Source: Saprospiraceae bacterium (GTDB taxonomy: Bacteria; Bacteroidota; Bacteroidia; Chitinophagales; Saprospiraceae). Taken from it: a DNA stretch of 64,000 nt. The stretch lies in assembly GCA_016712145.1 (NCBI GenBank), contig JADJRO010000001.1:62001-126000 (forward strand), in the 5' to 3' direction. The notes beneath the pieces were generated by a model that saw only the letters and a list, made by a program, of their open reading frames with translations, made no database searches and was not told the DNA's origin. The translations under genes were made by a program, and so were the position numbers. Below are positions 27,745-37,306 of this stretch, piece by piece; positions within the stretch are counted from its first letter, which is position 1, and each line of letters begins with the position of its first letter.

Positions 27745-28929
27745 ATGAATCGAATCCTAATTTTTATACTCTTTTTCCCTGTTTTGCTCCCTGCACAGCA
27801 AAAATTGAAATTTAGTTACTCGTTTGACCAATGCGCGTTAACAGAACTTTCACAACAGACCAATCCAGCAACGACGTCTAAAGCTCCAGTTTGTGTATGT
27901 GGACTTGAAAACGATGCATTGGAACTCAACAATCAAATCCTTACTTTGCCATTGCAGTCCGATACATTTTTTTACGGGGACTTCAGTTTGGGTTTTTCAA
28001 TTGCCATTCAACCTGGAATTGGAAATTTTGATGTGTTGTCTAAAATGAAAAGCTGCAATGCAGATACCTCATTTATGATTGTTTATCAATCTAAAGATTC
28101 TTCGTTTGTTTGTTCGTTACAACAAGGTTTTGATAAATTTATTCAATTGGTTGGAAAAGCAGATGCGGGACAATGTTGGCAACAAATTGTACTAACTAGA
28201 TCTGCCGGACAATTTCGCTTGTTTATAAATGGATCGTTGAAAGATGAGCAATCCTCCAATTTTATATTGAGATTAAATAACAATGTTCCAATTAGCTTTA
28301 ATGGATCTCCTTGCAATTTTGCAGCTAAAATGAACGGTCTGTTGGATAATGTGTATTTGACCAACTACAGTCTGAATAGTTCTCAGGTATTAAATGCACA
28401 AATTCTTCAAGATCAAATTCTAACAGCAGACAGTTTAATTTTCGCTGGATCCTCTTTTAATATTCGTGCAGAAAGCGAATGTGCTTCCATCATACAGTGG
28501 ACCCCTTCAAACGGATTAAGTTCCAGTTCAATCTTGAATCCATTGGCCAGCCCATTGCAAACAACCAAGTATTTTTTAAATGTCAAACATGGTTTCTGCA
28601 CAGCAACAGACAGTGTTTTGATAAAAGTCATAGATACTTCCAAAATTGATTGTTCCCAGCTTCGATTGCCAACAGCGTTTTCACCTAATAATGATCAAAT
28701 CAATGATGTGTTTTTTATTTCCAATAATTACATAATAGAAACACTTCATTACTTTGATATTATAGATAGAAATGGCTCACTGATGGTGCGCTATCAAGAT
28801 CCCAAAAGCCAATGGGATGGAACCTGGAACGGCAAACAACTTACACCGGGTACCTATTATTATCGGATTTCCTATTCCTGTAAAGATGAAAACTACAAAG
28901 TCAAAGGAAGTTTTTTTCTATTAAAATAA
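27745..28929 (+). CDS. Secreted LamG-like protein with T9SS type B sorting domain
   Basis: 394 residues. Signal peptide 1-17 (ends PAQQ). About residues 30-215 form a concanavalin/LamG-like beta-sandwich with SFNGSPCNFAAKMNGLLDNVYL. About 220-300 is an Ig-like segment with WTPSNGLSS, and the end (LPTAFSPNNDQINDVFF ... WDGTWNGKQLTPGTYYY) is the type B C-terminal sorting domain seen on gliding-associated secreted proteins. The product is expected on the cell surface by T9SS. A heptanucleotide array begins 48 bp after its stop. Confidence 0.82.
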   Translation: MNRILIFILFFPVLLPAQQKLKFSYSFDQCALTELSQQTNPATTSKAPVCVCGLENDALELNNQILTLPLQSDTFFYGDFSLGFSIAIQPGIGNFDVLSKMKSCNADTSFMIVYQSKDSSFVCSLQQGFDKFIQLVGKADAGQCWQQIVLTRSAGQFRLFINGSLKDEQSSNFILRLNNNVPISFNGSPCNFAAKMNGLLDNVYLTNYSLNSSQVLNAQILQDQILTADSLIFAGSSFNIRAESECASIIQWTPSNGLSSSSILNPLASPLQTTKYFLNVKHGFCTATDSVLIKVIDTSKIDCSQLRLPTAFSPNNDQINDVFFISNNYIIETLHYFDIIDRNGSLMVRYQDPKSQWDGTWNGKQLTPGTYYYRISYSCKDENYKVKGSFFLLK

Positions 28930-28976
28930 ATGCTCGAATTGTTAAGCCAAATGCTTGCATAATTCAAATAGATTTT

Positions 28977-29110
28977 ATCAACAATCAACAATCAACAATC
29001 AACCATCAACAATCAACCATCAACAATCAACCATCAACAATCAACAATCAACCATCAACTACCAACCATCAACTATCAACTATCAACTATCAACTATCAA
29101 CTATCAACTA
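28977..29110. repeat. Heptanucleotide tandem array (ATCAACN)x19
   Basis: About 19 units of 7 bp follow ATCAAC(A/C/T), with one ACCAACC variant. It runs up to within 2 bp of the stop codon of the large minus-strand adhesin gene. On the minus strand each unit contains TGA, and because 7 is not a multiple of 3 the array puts stops in all three frames; the plus strand stays open. Confidence 0.95.
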
Positions 29111-29111
29111 A

Positions 29112-32100
29112 TTATCTAAGCAAGGTCAAATCACCGCGATAGACAACAGTTGCTCCATCCCGGAATAATGCTTCAATAATATAAACAAAGACACCAGGAT
29201 TCATATAATCACCTGTATTTCCAAAGCGGCCATTCCAGGTATTAATTGAGCCATTGCTTATATCGGGATTTTCCTCGATATACACTTTATTGCCCCATCG
29301 ATCAAATATCTGAACTGATTTAATTGCATCAACTCCTGAGCCGGTAGTTATTGTAAAGAAGTCATTGATATTATCTCCATTTGGAGAAAATGTATTAGGT
29401 ACATATAATTTGCGTGCATTACGGACAATGATGGTAATCTTATCGCTGACTTCACAACCATTTTCATCGATTACGGTCAAAAGGTATTCTGTATTTCTGC
29501 CTGGTCTCACAAATGAACTGGCATTACCCGGAGTACTTACAGATCCTGATGGATTCCAAATGATGGTGTCTATCAATACATTTGAATTTAATTTACCATC
29601 CAGAAAGATACTATCACCTAATTGGATCGTGTCGAAATCCTTACCAAAATTTAAAGAGAGTAAATTGGTTGGATTACTTATCGTGATGGTAGTATCAACA
29701 AAACAATTATTCTTATCATAAATTCGAACCATGTAAGAACCACTAAATAATGGAACCGTTTCGCTTAAATTATTTGGAGCCCCATTATCAACAGTAAAGC
29801 GATACAATGGTCCACTGCCACCGTTTGCCTGAAGCACACTAAATAAAATCTGGTCATTGGTACAACGTGGGGTATCGATTGGACTTAATGAAAATTGTAA
29901 TGGCGGGGGTTCTTTGATCGTATAGCTGGCAGTCCCAGTGCATCCTTTAACATCTGTAACGGTTAAGATATAATTTCCAACAGGTAAATTGGTTGCAACG
30001 GAATCCTGCATAATTGGTGGATTCCAGGAAAATATTCCTTTTCCTCGATTTCCACCGGTCCATGCAGTTGTAATCCTTCCGTCATTTCTTCCTGAACACG
30101 TTATGTCCAAAGTTGCTCCTAAAATGACATCCACCCGAACCGAATCAGGTTGTCTCAATCGGATAGAATCCAGATAAACACAATTAAAACTATCCTTTAT
30201 ATTTACATAATACATTCCATCGCCTAAATTCCCAAGGCTTGGTGTATTTAACATGGGGTTAACCCAACAATATTGGTAAGGACCGGTTCCCCCTTTTGCC
30301 TTGATATTAATTTGACCATCGTTTGATAAATAACATCTTGGAGGAATAATACTTAAACCAGGCGTATCAATACTGATTGGAATTGCGGCTGGAACATTAA
30401 AGAAAAACGTATCTGCACAAAATCCATTGGTTACAATTACATATTGATTGCCAGAACAAAGTGTGTTGGTTGTATCTGAATTTATAAATACTTGTTCACC
30501 ATTGGGCCAGGTAATAGAATACGTTGAATCTTTTCCGGTTGCTAACACAATGGCTTGCGCATCGCAGGTTCCTACAGTAGAGCAAGTAGGTGCTTTGATT
30601 GAAGACAATTGAATTGATGTTTTTAATGGGTCCGTCAATGTGAAACAAGTATCCAATGCCGGACAACCTCCCATGTCATCAACATGTAAACAATAGGTGC
30701 CTGAAACAAGATTGGTATTCACAGCATTTTGAACGCCATTATCCCAATTATATATTAATACACCTTGTCCGCCAGTAACATTTACAATGATAAACCCATC
30801 ATTCCTACCAAAACATTGTGGATCTCTTATGTTGCTTGAATTGATTTTAATTGCATTTCCAGTTACATCCAATGTAACTGAATCAATTGCTTCACATCCA
30901 TTCTGATCTGTAATGGTCACATAATAAATACCAGCAGCAACATTATTTAAAACAGCTGAATTACCAGCAACGTTCCATTTAAAGCTTTGAATGGGTCTGG
31001 AACCAGGGGTAAAAACAACTTCGACTCGACCTGTTGCATCACCCGGACAAATCGGTTTAATTAATTTAAAACTATCAATGCGAGGACCATTTGGTTGAAT
31101 CACTTGATAGGATTTTACTAAGGTACAATTGTTGGCATCCGTCAATGTTACCGTATAATTCCCTTGGGAAAGATTCGTAATTCGGGAACCCATAAAAGAG
31201 GTATTCCATTTAAATGAATAGGGCCCAATTCCCCCAAATCCACGTATGTCTATAAATGCATCCATTCCAGGTTGGCAAGATTCTGTGGTGTCAATGGAGT
31301 TTTCAAGAATTTCCAATTTGCTTGGTTCAGACAACACGATGGTGTCTATTCGTTCACATCCTGCATTATCAGTAATTTTTAGATAGTAGGTCCCTTTTGG
31401 GATTTTTGGACTGATATACGTTGAGACACCATTTTGCCCACCAAAAACAGATTGATTTAATTGATTGGTGAGTTGAAACAAACACGGCGTATTTAAGACC
31501 CCTGCAGAACTGATATATGAATAAATTCTACCGCTGTCACCAAAACATTTTATGGTATCTATTACAATGGAATCCAGCAGGTTTCCAGAAAATTTGACGT
31601 CAAAATATTGCGTATCTCGACAACCTCTGCAATCTTCAATGATCACAAATTGATTGCCAGATAAACTGTCATTGATACTCACCGTATCACAAATATTATC
31701 ATTGGTGTTTTGACTCCAGTAGAAGCAATATCCAGTTACCGGACAAGGATCTCCTCCAGTAGCCCTGGCTAAGACAATACCATCCTGTTTGCAGCTGGCA
31801 TCTTTCAAAATATTCACCTGTCCAAATAAGGTATCTGCAAATAAGGTAAAACTATCTTGAGCATAGCAACCTACTGAATCTTTCACACTGACCATGTAAG
31901 TCCCTACAGGTAATTTATTAATGGTTGTTACTCCATACGAATTCAAAGGGCGCCAACCAATTACATAAGATCCGGATCCCCCCGTAATTCGTATAGAAAT
32001 TGATCCATCGGATGTATTCCAGCAAGTAGGATTTTTAAGGCCATTTTGAAAAATGGCTATCGGACTTGCGAGACCAATCACCAAATTGATCAAAGTATCT

Positions 32101-32840
32101 TTACCCGTTGAATCGGTAACACGTATCTGATAATTTCCCGGAAATAAACCGTTATAAATAACACAATCACCACTTTTTTGAAGGGTGTCATTTTGAACTG
32201 GAGCTGTTATTTTGTCAACTCGGTAGGGTGGTGTTCCACCATAGGGCTTTATGGTAATCGTACCGGTATTGGTAAATGTTCCACAGGAGTAAGTTATGAC
32301 GCAAAGATCTACCGGTTGGCCAATGCAGATTTGATTGTCATTGGGATTGATTTCTTCGAAGCAGTATTCATCTGCATTACAATCCAAAACTTCATTTTGA
32401 ATGGGAGATTTATTAAAAAAATTGATATTGGTACAACTACCTGGTTCTCCAATCAATTTAAATTTAATCATGATCAACGTATCGCCATCTTGCAATCCGG
32501 CACAATTTCCATTTGGATTTGCCCAAAGGAATCGTACGATTTTACGGGTGTTGTCAAAATTAATATTGTTACTGGTGTCCAATCCAACAAGTTTATTATT
32601 GGCCCACTTACCAACAGGCATAATTACCAATGGATCATAGGCTATACCGAATTGAACTGAAAGTATGGTGTCAAACCGATATACCCGTACGGGCACCCAG
32701 ATACAATCCCCTTTTGGGGCTGAACCGCCAATAATGTCAAATTGAACACATTTAGGCTGTGCAAAGGACGACTCAGGTTCGATTAGGCACAATAAGAAAA
32801 TAAAGGGCAAAAAGTGCTTACATAGTATTTTATAGATCAT
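29112..32840 (-). CDS. Giant secreted adhesin with cohesin-like N-terminus, SprB-type repeats and T9SS type B domain
   Basis: 1242 residues. Signal peptide about 1-27. About 28-160 reads as a cohesin-like beta-sandwich: VQFDIIGGSAPKGD, VPVRVYRF, IAYDPLVIMPVG, then LQDGDTLIMIKFKLIGEPG. About 200-1120 holds roughly ten SprB-type repeats, each with a core such as CWNTSDGSISIRITGGSG followed by LPVGTYMVSVKDSVGC. The C-terminus (LYVPNTFSPNGDNINDFF, FDRWGNKVY, WNGRFGN) is the type B sorting domain. SprB repeats are known from the mobile adhesin of Flavobacterium gliding, so surface adhesion is the likely role; the binding partner is unknown. Confidence 0.87.
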   Translation of the reverse strand: MIYKILCKHFLPFIFLLCLIEPESSFAQPKCVQFDIIGGSAPKGDCIWVPVRVYRFDTILSVQFGIAYDPLVIMPVGKWANNKLVGLDTSNNINFDNTRKIVRFLWANPNGNCAGLQDGDTLIMIKFKLIGEPGSCTNINFFNKSPIQNEVLDCNADEYCFEEINPNDNQICIGQPVDLCVITYSCGTFTNTGTITIKPYGGTPPYRVDKITAPVQNDTLQKSGDCVIYNGLFPGNYQIRVTDSTGKDTLINLVIGLASPIAIFQNGLKNPTCWNTSDGSISIRITGGSGSYVIGWRPLNSYGVTTINKLPVGTYMVSVKDSVGCYAQDSFTLFADTLFGQVNILKDASCKQDGIVLARATGGDPCPVTGYCFYWSQNTNDNICDTVSINDSLSGNQFVIIEDCRGCRDTQYFDVKFSGNLLDSIVIDTIKCFGDSGRIYSYISSAGVLNTPCLFQLTNQLNQSVFGGQNGVSTYISPKIPKGTYYLKITDNAGCERIDTIVLSEPSKLEILENSIDTTESCQPGMDAFIDIRGFGGIGPYSFKWNTSFMGSRITNLSQGNYTVTLTDANNCTLVKSYQVIQPNGPRIDSFKLIKPICPGDATGRVEVVFTPGSRPIQSFKWNVAGNSAVLNNVAAGIYYVTITDQNGCEAIDSVTLDVTGNAIKINSSNIRDPQCFGRNDGFIIVNVTGGQGVLIYNWDNGVQNAVNTNLVSGTYCLHVDDMGGCPALDTCFTLTDPLKTSIQLSSIKAPTCSTVGTCDAQAIVLATGKDSTYSITWPNGEQVFINSDTTNTLCSGNQYVIVTNGFCADTFFFNVPAAIPISIDTPGLSIIPPRCYLSNDGQINIKAKGGTGPYQYCWVNPMLNTPSLGNLGDGMYYVNIKDSFNCVYLDSIRLRQPDSVRVDVILGATLDITCSGRNDGRITTAWTGGNRGKGIFSWNPPIMQDSVATNLPVGNYILTVTDVKGCTGTASYTIKEPPPLQFSLSPIDTPRCTNDQILFSVLQANGGSGPLYRFTVDNGAPNNLSETVPLFSGSYMVRIYDKNNCFVDTTITISNPTNLLSLNFGKDFDTIQLGDSIFLDGKLNSNVLIDTIIWNPSGSVSTPGNASSFVRPGRNTEYLLTVIDENGCEVSDKITIIVRNARKLYVPNTFSPNGDNINDFFTITTGSGVDAIKSVQIFDRWGNKVYIEENPDISNGSINTWNGRFGNTGDYMNPGVFVYIIEALFRDGATVVYRGDLTLLR

Positions 32841-32956
32841 CTTCAGATCATTTGGTCCGCAAAGATATTTAAAAAAAAGGTAATATGAAATTAAGGAAGC
32901 TCAGCAATTACAACGAAGTTTTTGCCGAAAATGGTTTGCAAAACTAGGGATTTTAT

Positions 32957-34201
32957 TTAAATAACAGGTTGACCATGAATTAAAATACGATCGATCCATT
33001 TCGAGCCAAAAGAATAAGGCAGAAATTCGAAGCTTGAAACAGGGTTTGTGATGATTAAATTCGCTGCTTTTCCAGGAGTCAAACTACCCATTTGATCTTG
33101 TATTTCCAGGCTGTAAGCCGCATTAAGGGTCATTGCATTAAAAGCTTCTTGTGGACTTAGCTTCATCTGAATGCAGGCCAAACTAAAAATAAACGGCATG
33201 CTGGATGACGGACAGGTTCCCGGATTAAAATCAGAAGCTAAAACCATGGGCAAGCCGGCTTCAATCATTGTTCGCGCCGGACCTTGTTCCAGATTCATGA
33301 AGAAAGCTGCTCCAGGCAAGAGCACCTGTAAGGTTTTTGAATTTTTTAGTTGTTCAATTTCTTGTGCGTTGCAGACCTCTAAATGATCTACGCTGATCGC
33401 TCGGTGGCGAATGGCAGTCTCAATGCCACCGCTGTGTGAAAATTGATTTGTATGGATGCGTGCTTTTAGGTTGTATTGGGAAGCTGCTTCCAGGATTTGA
33501 TCTGTTTCAGAAGTGCTAAAGAAATTTTGTTCGCAAAAAACATCGCAATAGTCTGCCAATCCCTCTGCTGCGATTTGAGGCATCATCTGTTTGATGATTA
33601 AATCGATATAGCCTGCATGATTTTCTCTATATGCTATGGGGTAGGCGTGCGCAGCTAAAAAGCTGGCTTTAATTGGAATTGGAAAATTTTCTTTGAGTCT
33701 TTTTATGACCCTAAGAATTTTTAATTCGTTTACATGATCCAAACCATAGCCACTTTTAATTTCAATGGCGCCGGTTCCGTTTTGAATGGCTACTTGCAAT
33801 CGTTGGGCCGCACGTGAATACAATTCATCTTCAGATAGTAATCCTAATTTTCGTGCAGAATTGAGGATGCCACCTCCTTTGGCGGCGATTTCCTGATAAC
33901 TCAAGCCATGAATGCGATCTATGAATTCCTGTTCACGCCATTCAGCAAAAACCAGGTGCGTGTGACAATCTACAAATGAGGGCAGTATCAATCCATTTTT
34001 TGCATCCAGGATCTCACCTGAAAATTCAGGAGCATCCTGATCCGGTCCAAAAGATTTTATTTTTCCATGTTCGATCAACAAATAGGCCTGATTCAAACAA
34101 TCTAATTGATTTAATTCTTTTCCCTTTTTAAGTGCCGGAGCTGTATCAGAAACTCCAACCAATTGTTTAACATTGCGAATCAGAAGGGACTTTGAATCCA
34201 T
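32957..34201 (-). CDS. hutI: Imidazolonepropionase
   Basis: 414 residues, an amidohydrolase. PSFVDCHTHLVFAEWREQEF holds the HxH metal pair. Further blocks are EIKSGYGLDHVNELK, FLAAHAYP, KARIHTNQFSHSGG, DHLEVC and LASDFNPGTCPSSSMP, all matching HutI. It opens the imidazolone ring in the third step of histidine breakdown to glutamate. hutH and hutU are not in this window. The thioredoxin-SPOR gene lies 22 bp upstream on the same strand. Confidence 0.95.
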   Translation of the reverse strand: MDSKSLLIRNVKQLVGVSDTAPALKKGKELNQLDCLNQAYLLIEHGKIKSFGPDQDAPEFSGEILDAKNGLILPSFVDCHTHLVFAEWREQEFIDRIHGLSYQEIAAKGGGILNSARKLGLLSEDELYSRAAQRLQVAIQNGTGAIEIKSGYGLDHVNELKILRVIKRLKENFPIPIKASFLAAHAYPIAYRENHAGYIDLIIKQMMPQIAAEGLADYCDVFCEQNFFSTSETDQILEAASQYNLKARIHTNQFSHSGGIETAIRHRAISVDHLEVCNAQEIEQLKNSKTLQVLLPGAAFFMNLEQGPARTMIEAGLPMVLASDFNPGTCPSSSMPFIFSLACIQMKLSPQEAFNAMTLNAAYSLEIQDQMGSLTPGKAANLIITNPVSSFEFLPYSFGSKWIDRILIHGQPVI

Positions 34202-34223
34202 GTTGTGAAGTCTGGGGAATTTA

Positions 34224-35066
34224 TTAATTTGCTTTTACCACACCTGAAAAATGGTTCTTTTGCATGTATGCTAAAAAAACAACCGCCTCTTCTTCTGTTT
34301 CAAATTCACCAATGCGCACTTTAAATGTAGTTTTAGATTTCCCTGTTTCAGTTGCTATCAGTATTTGCTGATTGAAGTTAGCGGCTAACTGAATTGATAG
34401 ATTGTCTGCATTGTCCCGACTTGAAAATACTCCCGCCTGGATGTGATACGATTTAGAAGCGCCTGATACATTTTGATTGAATTTTGATTCATTTTGATAA
34501 GAGGTTTCTGTGCTGGCAGACACGTTACGTTCATTTCCATTTGATTCTTGTGAAATTTTTTCTGAATCAAATTCATCCGATTCTAATAATGGCAATTCAA
34601 TGCTCACGTTTTCATCAAGATTCGCTTCCTGACTTTTATTTTTAGCAGATTCTGGTTTAGGCATTTGATCCAGATTTTCTTCCACCCAAGCAATAAAGGA
34701 TTCTGCATTAAAAGATTCTTCTTTTCTTGAAAGAATTTTTCCAGAAGCTTTCATTAATATGATTGTAGGAAGTGCTTGTATTTTATATTCCGCTTTTAAA
34801 TTTTTTTGTTCGTCAATATCTACTTGAAATAAGATAGCGTGTTCAGCTATAAATTGTTGGACTTTTACATTTCCAAAAACAGCTTGTTCCATGTCTTTTG
34901 CTGGAATACACCATTTGGCTGTAAATTCCATAATAACAATTTTATTTTCCTGACAGGCTTTCGCTTTGGCAGCGTTGATTGTTTTTTCAGTTGGAAAATT
35001 GCTGGCTTGGAGTTGTAAACCGGAGATCCAAAGGATCATCAATGAATAAAATTTAATTGCGTTCAT
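34224..35066 (-). CDS. Secreted thioredoxin-fold protein with C-terminal SPOR domain
   Basis: 280 residues from the ATG at 35066 (a longer frame starting at 35123 adds a poor N-terminus). Signal peptide 1-20. Thioredoxin-like domain about 24-130 with FTAKWCIPAKDME: the usual CxxC has become C53-I-P-A56, so one Cys only. A Ser/Asn/Glu-rich linker leads to a SPOR-type domain (about 200-280; SYHIQAGVFSSRDNAD and FKVRIGEFETEEEA). SPOR domains bind denuded septal glycan, so the protein may be drawn to the division site. Loss of the resolving Cys argues against normal disulfide exchange. Confidence 0.78.
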   Translation of the reverse strand: MNAIKFYSLMILWISGLQLQASNFPTEKTINAAKAKACQENKIVIMEFTAKWCIPAKDMEQAVFGNVKVQQFIAEHAILFQVDIDEQKNLKAEYKIQALPTIILMKASGKILSRKEESFNAESFIAWVEENLDQMPKPESAKNKSQEANLDENVSIELPLLESDEFDSEKISQESNGNERNVSASTETSYQNESKFNQNVSGASKSYHIQAGVFSSRDNADNLSIQLAANFNQQILIATETGKSKTTFKVRIGEFETEEEAVVFLAYMQKNHFSGVVKAN

Positions 35067-35208
35067 GTTTTTGAGTTTTTTGGTAATGAATAATATCTTA
35101 AACAGATGCAAAAAATAGACCAAAAATTAAGTTATTAATAAAATATATATATAAAACGTTATATATAAGCAAAATACGCTTTATAAAAAAATTTAATAAG
35201 TTAATTGA

Positions 35209-35242
35209 TTTGTTTCAGTTTTCTGATATCCATGTATCTTTA
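35209..35242 (+). promoter_or_regulatory. Possible promoter of fabH
   Basis: TTTG (35209-35212) and TATCTTTA (35235-35242) are 22 bp apart, near the TTTG/TAnnTTTG consensus, and lie 19 bp upstream of the ATG at 35262. Confidence 0.35.
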
Positions 35243-35261
35243 CAGGCTCAAATCAGCTAGC

Positions 35262-36251
35262 ATGACCAAGTTATTAGCATCTATTAAAGGCATTCAAGGA
35301 TATGTTCCCGATTATGTGTTGACCAATGCCGAGTTAGAAAAAATGGTAGATACCACAGACGAATGGATTACCACCCGAACGGGAGTCAAAGAGCGACACA
35401 TTCTTAAAGAGCCTGGCATGGCTACTTCAGATTTAGGTAAAAGGATGGTGGAAGAATTGTTGAAAAAGACGGGGACGAAACCGGAAGAAATTGAGTTGTT
35501 GATTTGCTGTACCGTAACCGGTGATATGCGATTCCCAGATACGGCCAGTGCGATTTGTTATAAAGTGGGAATTAAAAATGCCTTTAGTTATGATATCAAT
35601 GCTGCTTGTTCCGGATTTCTATTTGGATTAACAACAGCTTCAAAATTTATTGAAAGTGGAACGCATAAAAAAATTATTGTAGTTGGGGTTGATATGATGT
35701 CTTCGATAATTGATTATTCAGATCGAGCCACATGCATCATCTTTGGAGATGGAGGAGGAGCTGTTTTATTAGAGCCGGATGATAGTGGAAATGGCATTAT
35801 TGATAGTGTATTGCACGTAGATGGAGCCGGGCGTGAATTCCTTCACATGAAGGCGGGCGGTTCGCTTAGACCACCTACACATGAAACCATTGATCGCAAA
35901 GAACACTTTGTTTTCCAGGATGGGAAACCAGTTTTTAAAGCAGCCATCAATGGGATGGTGGATACCATTCAAGAAATTATCAAGAGAAATCATTTAAGTT
36001 TAGACGACATCAACTGGTTGGTTCCACATCAGGCAAACATCCGTATTATAAATGGCGTTGCAGAAATGCTTGATTTTCCTAAGGAAAAAGTAATGATCAA
36101 CATCCAGAAATATGGCAATACGACTTCAGGAACTATTCCCTTGTGTTTGTGGGAATGGGAATCAAAACTAAATAAAGGAGACAACTTGTTGTTATCTGCT
36201 TTTGGTGGAGGTTTTACCTGGGGTACCACTTTTCTGAAATGGGCATATTAA
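35262..36251 (+). CDS. fabH: Beta-ketoacyl-ACP synthase III
   Basis: 329 residues from the ATG at 35262; the longer frame upstream adds 19 residues not seen in the family. Catalytic triad visible: Cys in INAACSGFLFG, His in VPHQANIRI, and Asn in YGNTTSGTIPL. DTTDEWITTRTGVKERHI is the typical N-terminal block. It condenses acetyl-CoA or a branched primer with malonyl-ACP to start fatty-acid synthesis. The flavoenzyme gene follows 7 bp later. Confidence 0.95.
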   Translation: MTKLLASIKGIQGYVPDYVLTNAELEKMVDTTDEWITTRTGVKERHILKEPGMATSDLGKRMVEELLKKTGTKPEEIELLICCTVTGDMRFPDTASAICYKVGIKNAFSYDINAACSGFLFGLTTASKFIESGTHKKIIVVGVDMMSSIIDYSDRATCIIFGDGGGAVLLEPDDSGNGIIDSVLHVDGAGREFLHMKAGGSLRPPTHETIDRKEHFVFQDGKPVFKAAINGMVDTIQEIIKRNHLSLDDINWLVPHQANIRIINGVAEMLDFPKEKVMINIQKYGNTTSGTIPLCLWEWESKLNKGDNLLLSAFGGGFTWGTTFLKWAY

Positions 36252-36258
36252 TATATAC

Positions 36259-37206
36259 ATGCACACCAGGCTAACAAAATTATTAGGGATTCAATATCCG
36301 GTATTGATGGCCCCGATGTTTTTAGTTTCAAATGTGGCAATGGTTAAAGCTGCAGCTGCAAGTGGGATTGCGGGTTGTATTCCTGCTTTAAATTTCCGTA
36401 CCAATCTGGAATTTAGAAAGGCACTGGAAGAATTACAAGCTGCGGGCATCTGTTATGGAATTAATTTGATAGTCAATAGGTCAAACTATAAATTTAAAGA
36501 CCAACTAAAATTAGTCCTTGAATTTAAAGTGCCTTTTGTAATTACCTCATTGGGTAATCCATTTCAAGTCATAGAAGCATGCAAGCCGAAAGGGATCTAT
36601 GTATTTTGTGATGTTTCTACCATCGAATATGCACACAAAGCAGCTGCATTACATCCAGATGGACTCATCGCAGTTACAAATCAAGCTGGAGGTCATTTGG
36701 GTCCTTTATCCCCGCAAGCATTTGTTCCAGAATTAATCCGATTATTTCCGAATCTTCTAATTATTTCTGCAGGTGGTGTAGGCGATTACAAATCTTTTAA
36801 AGAGAAATTAGGATTAGGGGTGGATGGGGTATCTGTCGGAACTGTATTTATCGCTTCAGAGGAAGCAGATGTATGCATGGAATACAAACAAGCTTGTGTA
36901 GATTATGGAGCTAAAGACATTGTTTGTACCACCAAGCTAAGCGGCATTCCCTGTACGGTAATCAACACAGACTATGTCAAAAAAATCGGAATCAAACAAA
37001 ATGCTTTGCAGAAATTACTAAGCAAAAATAAAACTTTAAAAAAGTGGTTTAAACTTTGGACATACAAACGAGGAATGGATACACTTTACAATGCTGCTTT
37101 TGATGCGGGGTATCACAATGTATGGTGCGCCGGTACTACCGTAGATTATATAGATGCAATCCGACCTGTTAGTGAAATAACTAAAAGGATTGTAAGCGAG
37201 AAATAA
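36259..37206 (+). CDS. Nitronate monooxygenase / FabK-like flavoprotein
   Basis: 315 residues, a TIM-barrel FMN enzyme of the 2-nitropropane dioxygenase group: IQYPVLMAPMFLVSN at the N-terminus, VTNQAGGHLGPLSPQ (FMN-binding GGHxG) and LIISAGGVGDY, GVDGVSVGTVFIASEEA. The same fold includes nitronate monooxygenases and enoyl-ACP reductase FabK. Co-transcription with fabH makes a fatty-acid role conceivable, but the sequence alone does not decide. Confidence 0.8.
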   Translation: MHTRLTKLLGIQYPVLMAPMFLVSNVAMVKAAAASGIAGCIPALNFRTNLEFRKALEELQAAGICYGINLIVNRSNYKFKDQLKLVLEFKVPFVITSLGNPFQVIEACKPKGIYVFCDVSTIEYAHKAAALHPDGLIAVTNQAGGHLGPLSPQAFVPELIRLFPNLLIISAGGVGDYKSFKEKLGLGVDGVSVGTVFIASEEADVCMEYKQACVDYGAKDIVCTTKLSGIPCTVINTDYVKKIGIKQNALQKLLSKNKTLKKWFKLWTYKRGMDTLYNAAFDAGYHNVWCAGTTVDYIDAIRPVSEITKRIVSEK

Positions 37207-37249
37207 AAAACCCAACAAAATGATCATGTATTAATCATCTTGTTGGGTT
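37205..37249. terminator. Shared hairpin terminator between convergent genes
   Basis: Arms AACCCAACAA and TTGTTGGGTT, extended by ATGAT/ATCAT past a one-base mismatch, around a 9-base loop. Read on the minus strand it is followed by TTTTTT, so it best terminates the minus-strand gene ending at 37307; it also lies 2 bp after the plus-strand flavoenzyme stop. Confidence 0.85.
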
Positions 37250-37306
37250 AATTGTAAATTATCTATTTTAATCCAACTGATTGAAATAGTCTTTTTTCTT
37301 TAATAA

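Noticed and set aside
28977..29110. CRISPR array
   Set aside because: Units are 7 bp without spacers, and no cas genes are present.
29365..29721. 118-codon plus-strand frame inside the adhesin gene
   Set aside because: Shadow of the real minus-strand coding region; composition and position give no sign of a gene.
32178..32660. 160-codon plus-strand frame inside the adhesin gene
   Set aside because: Antisense shadow opposite the cohesin-like region; no start signal or known domain.
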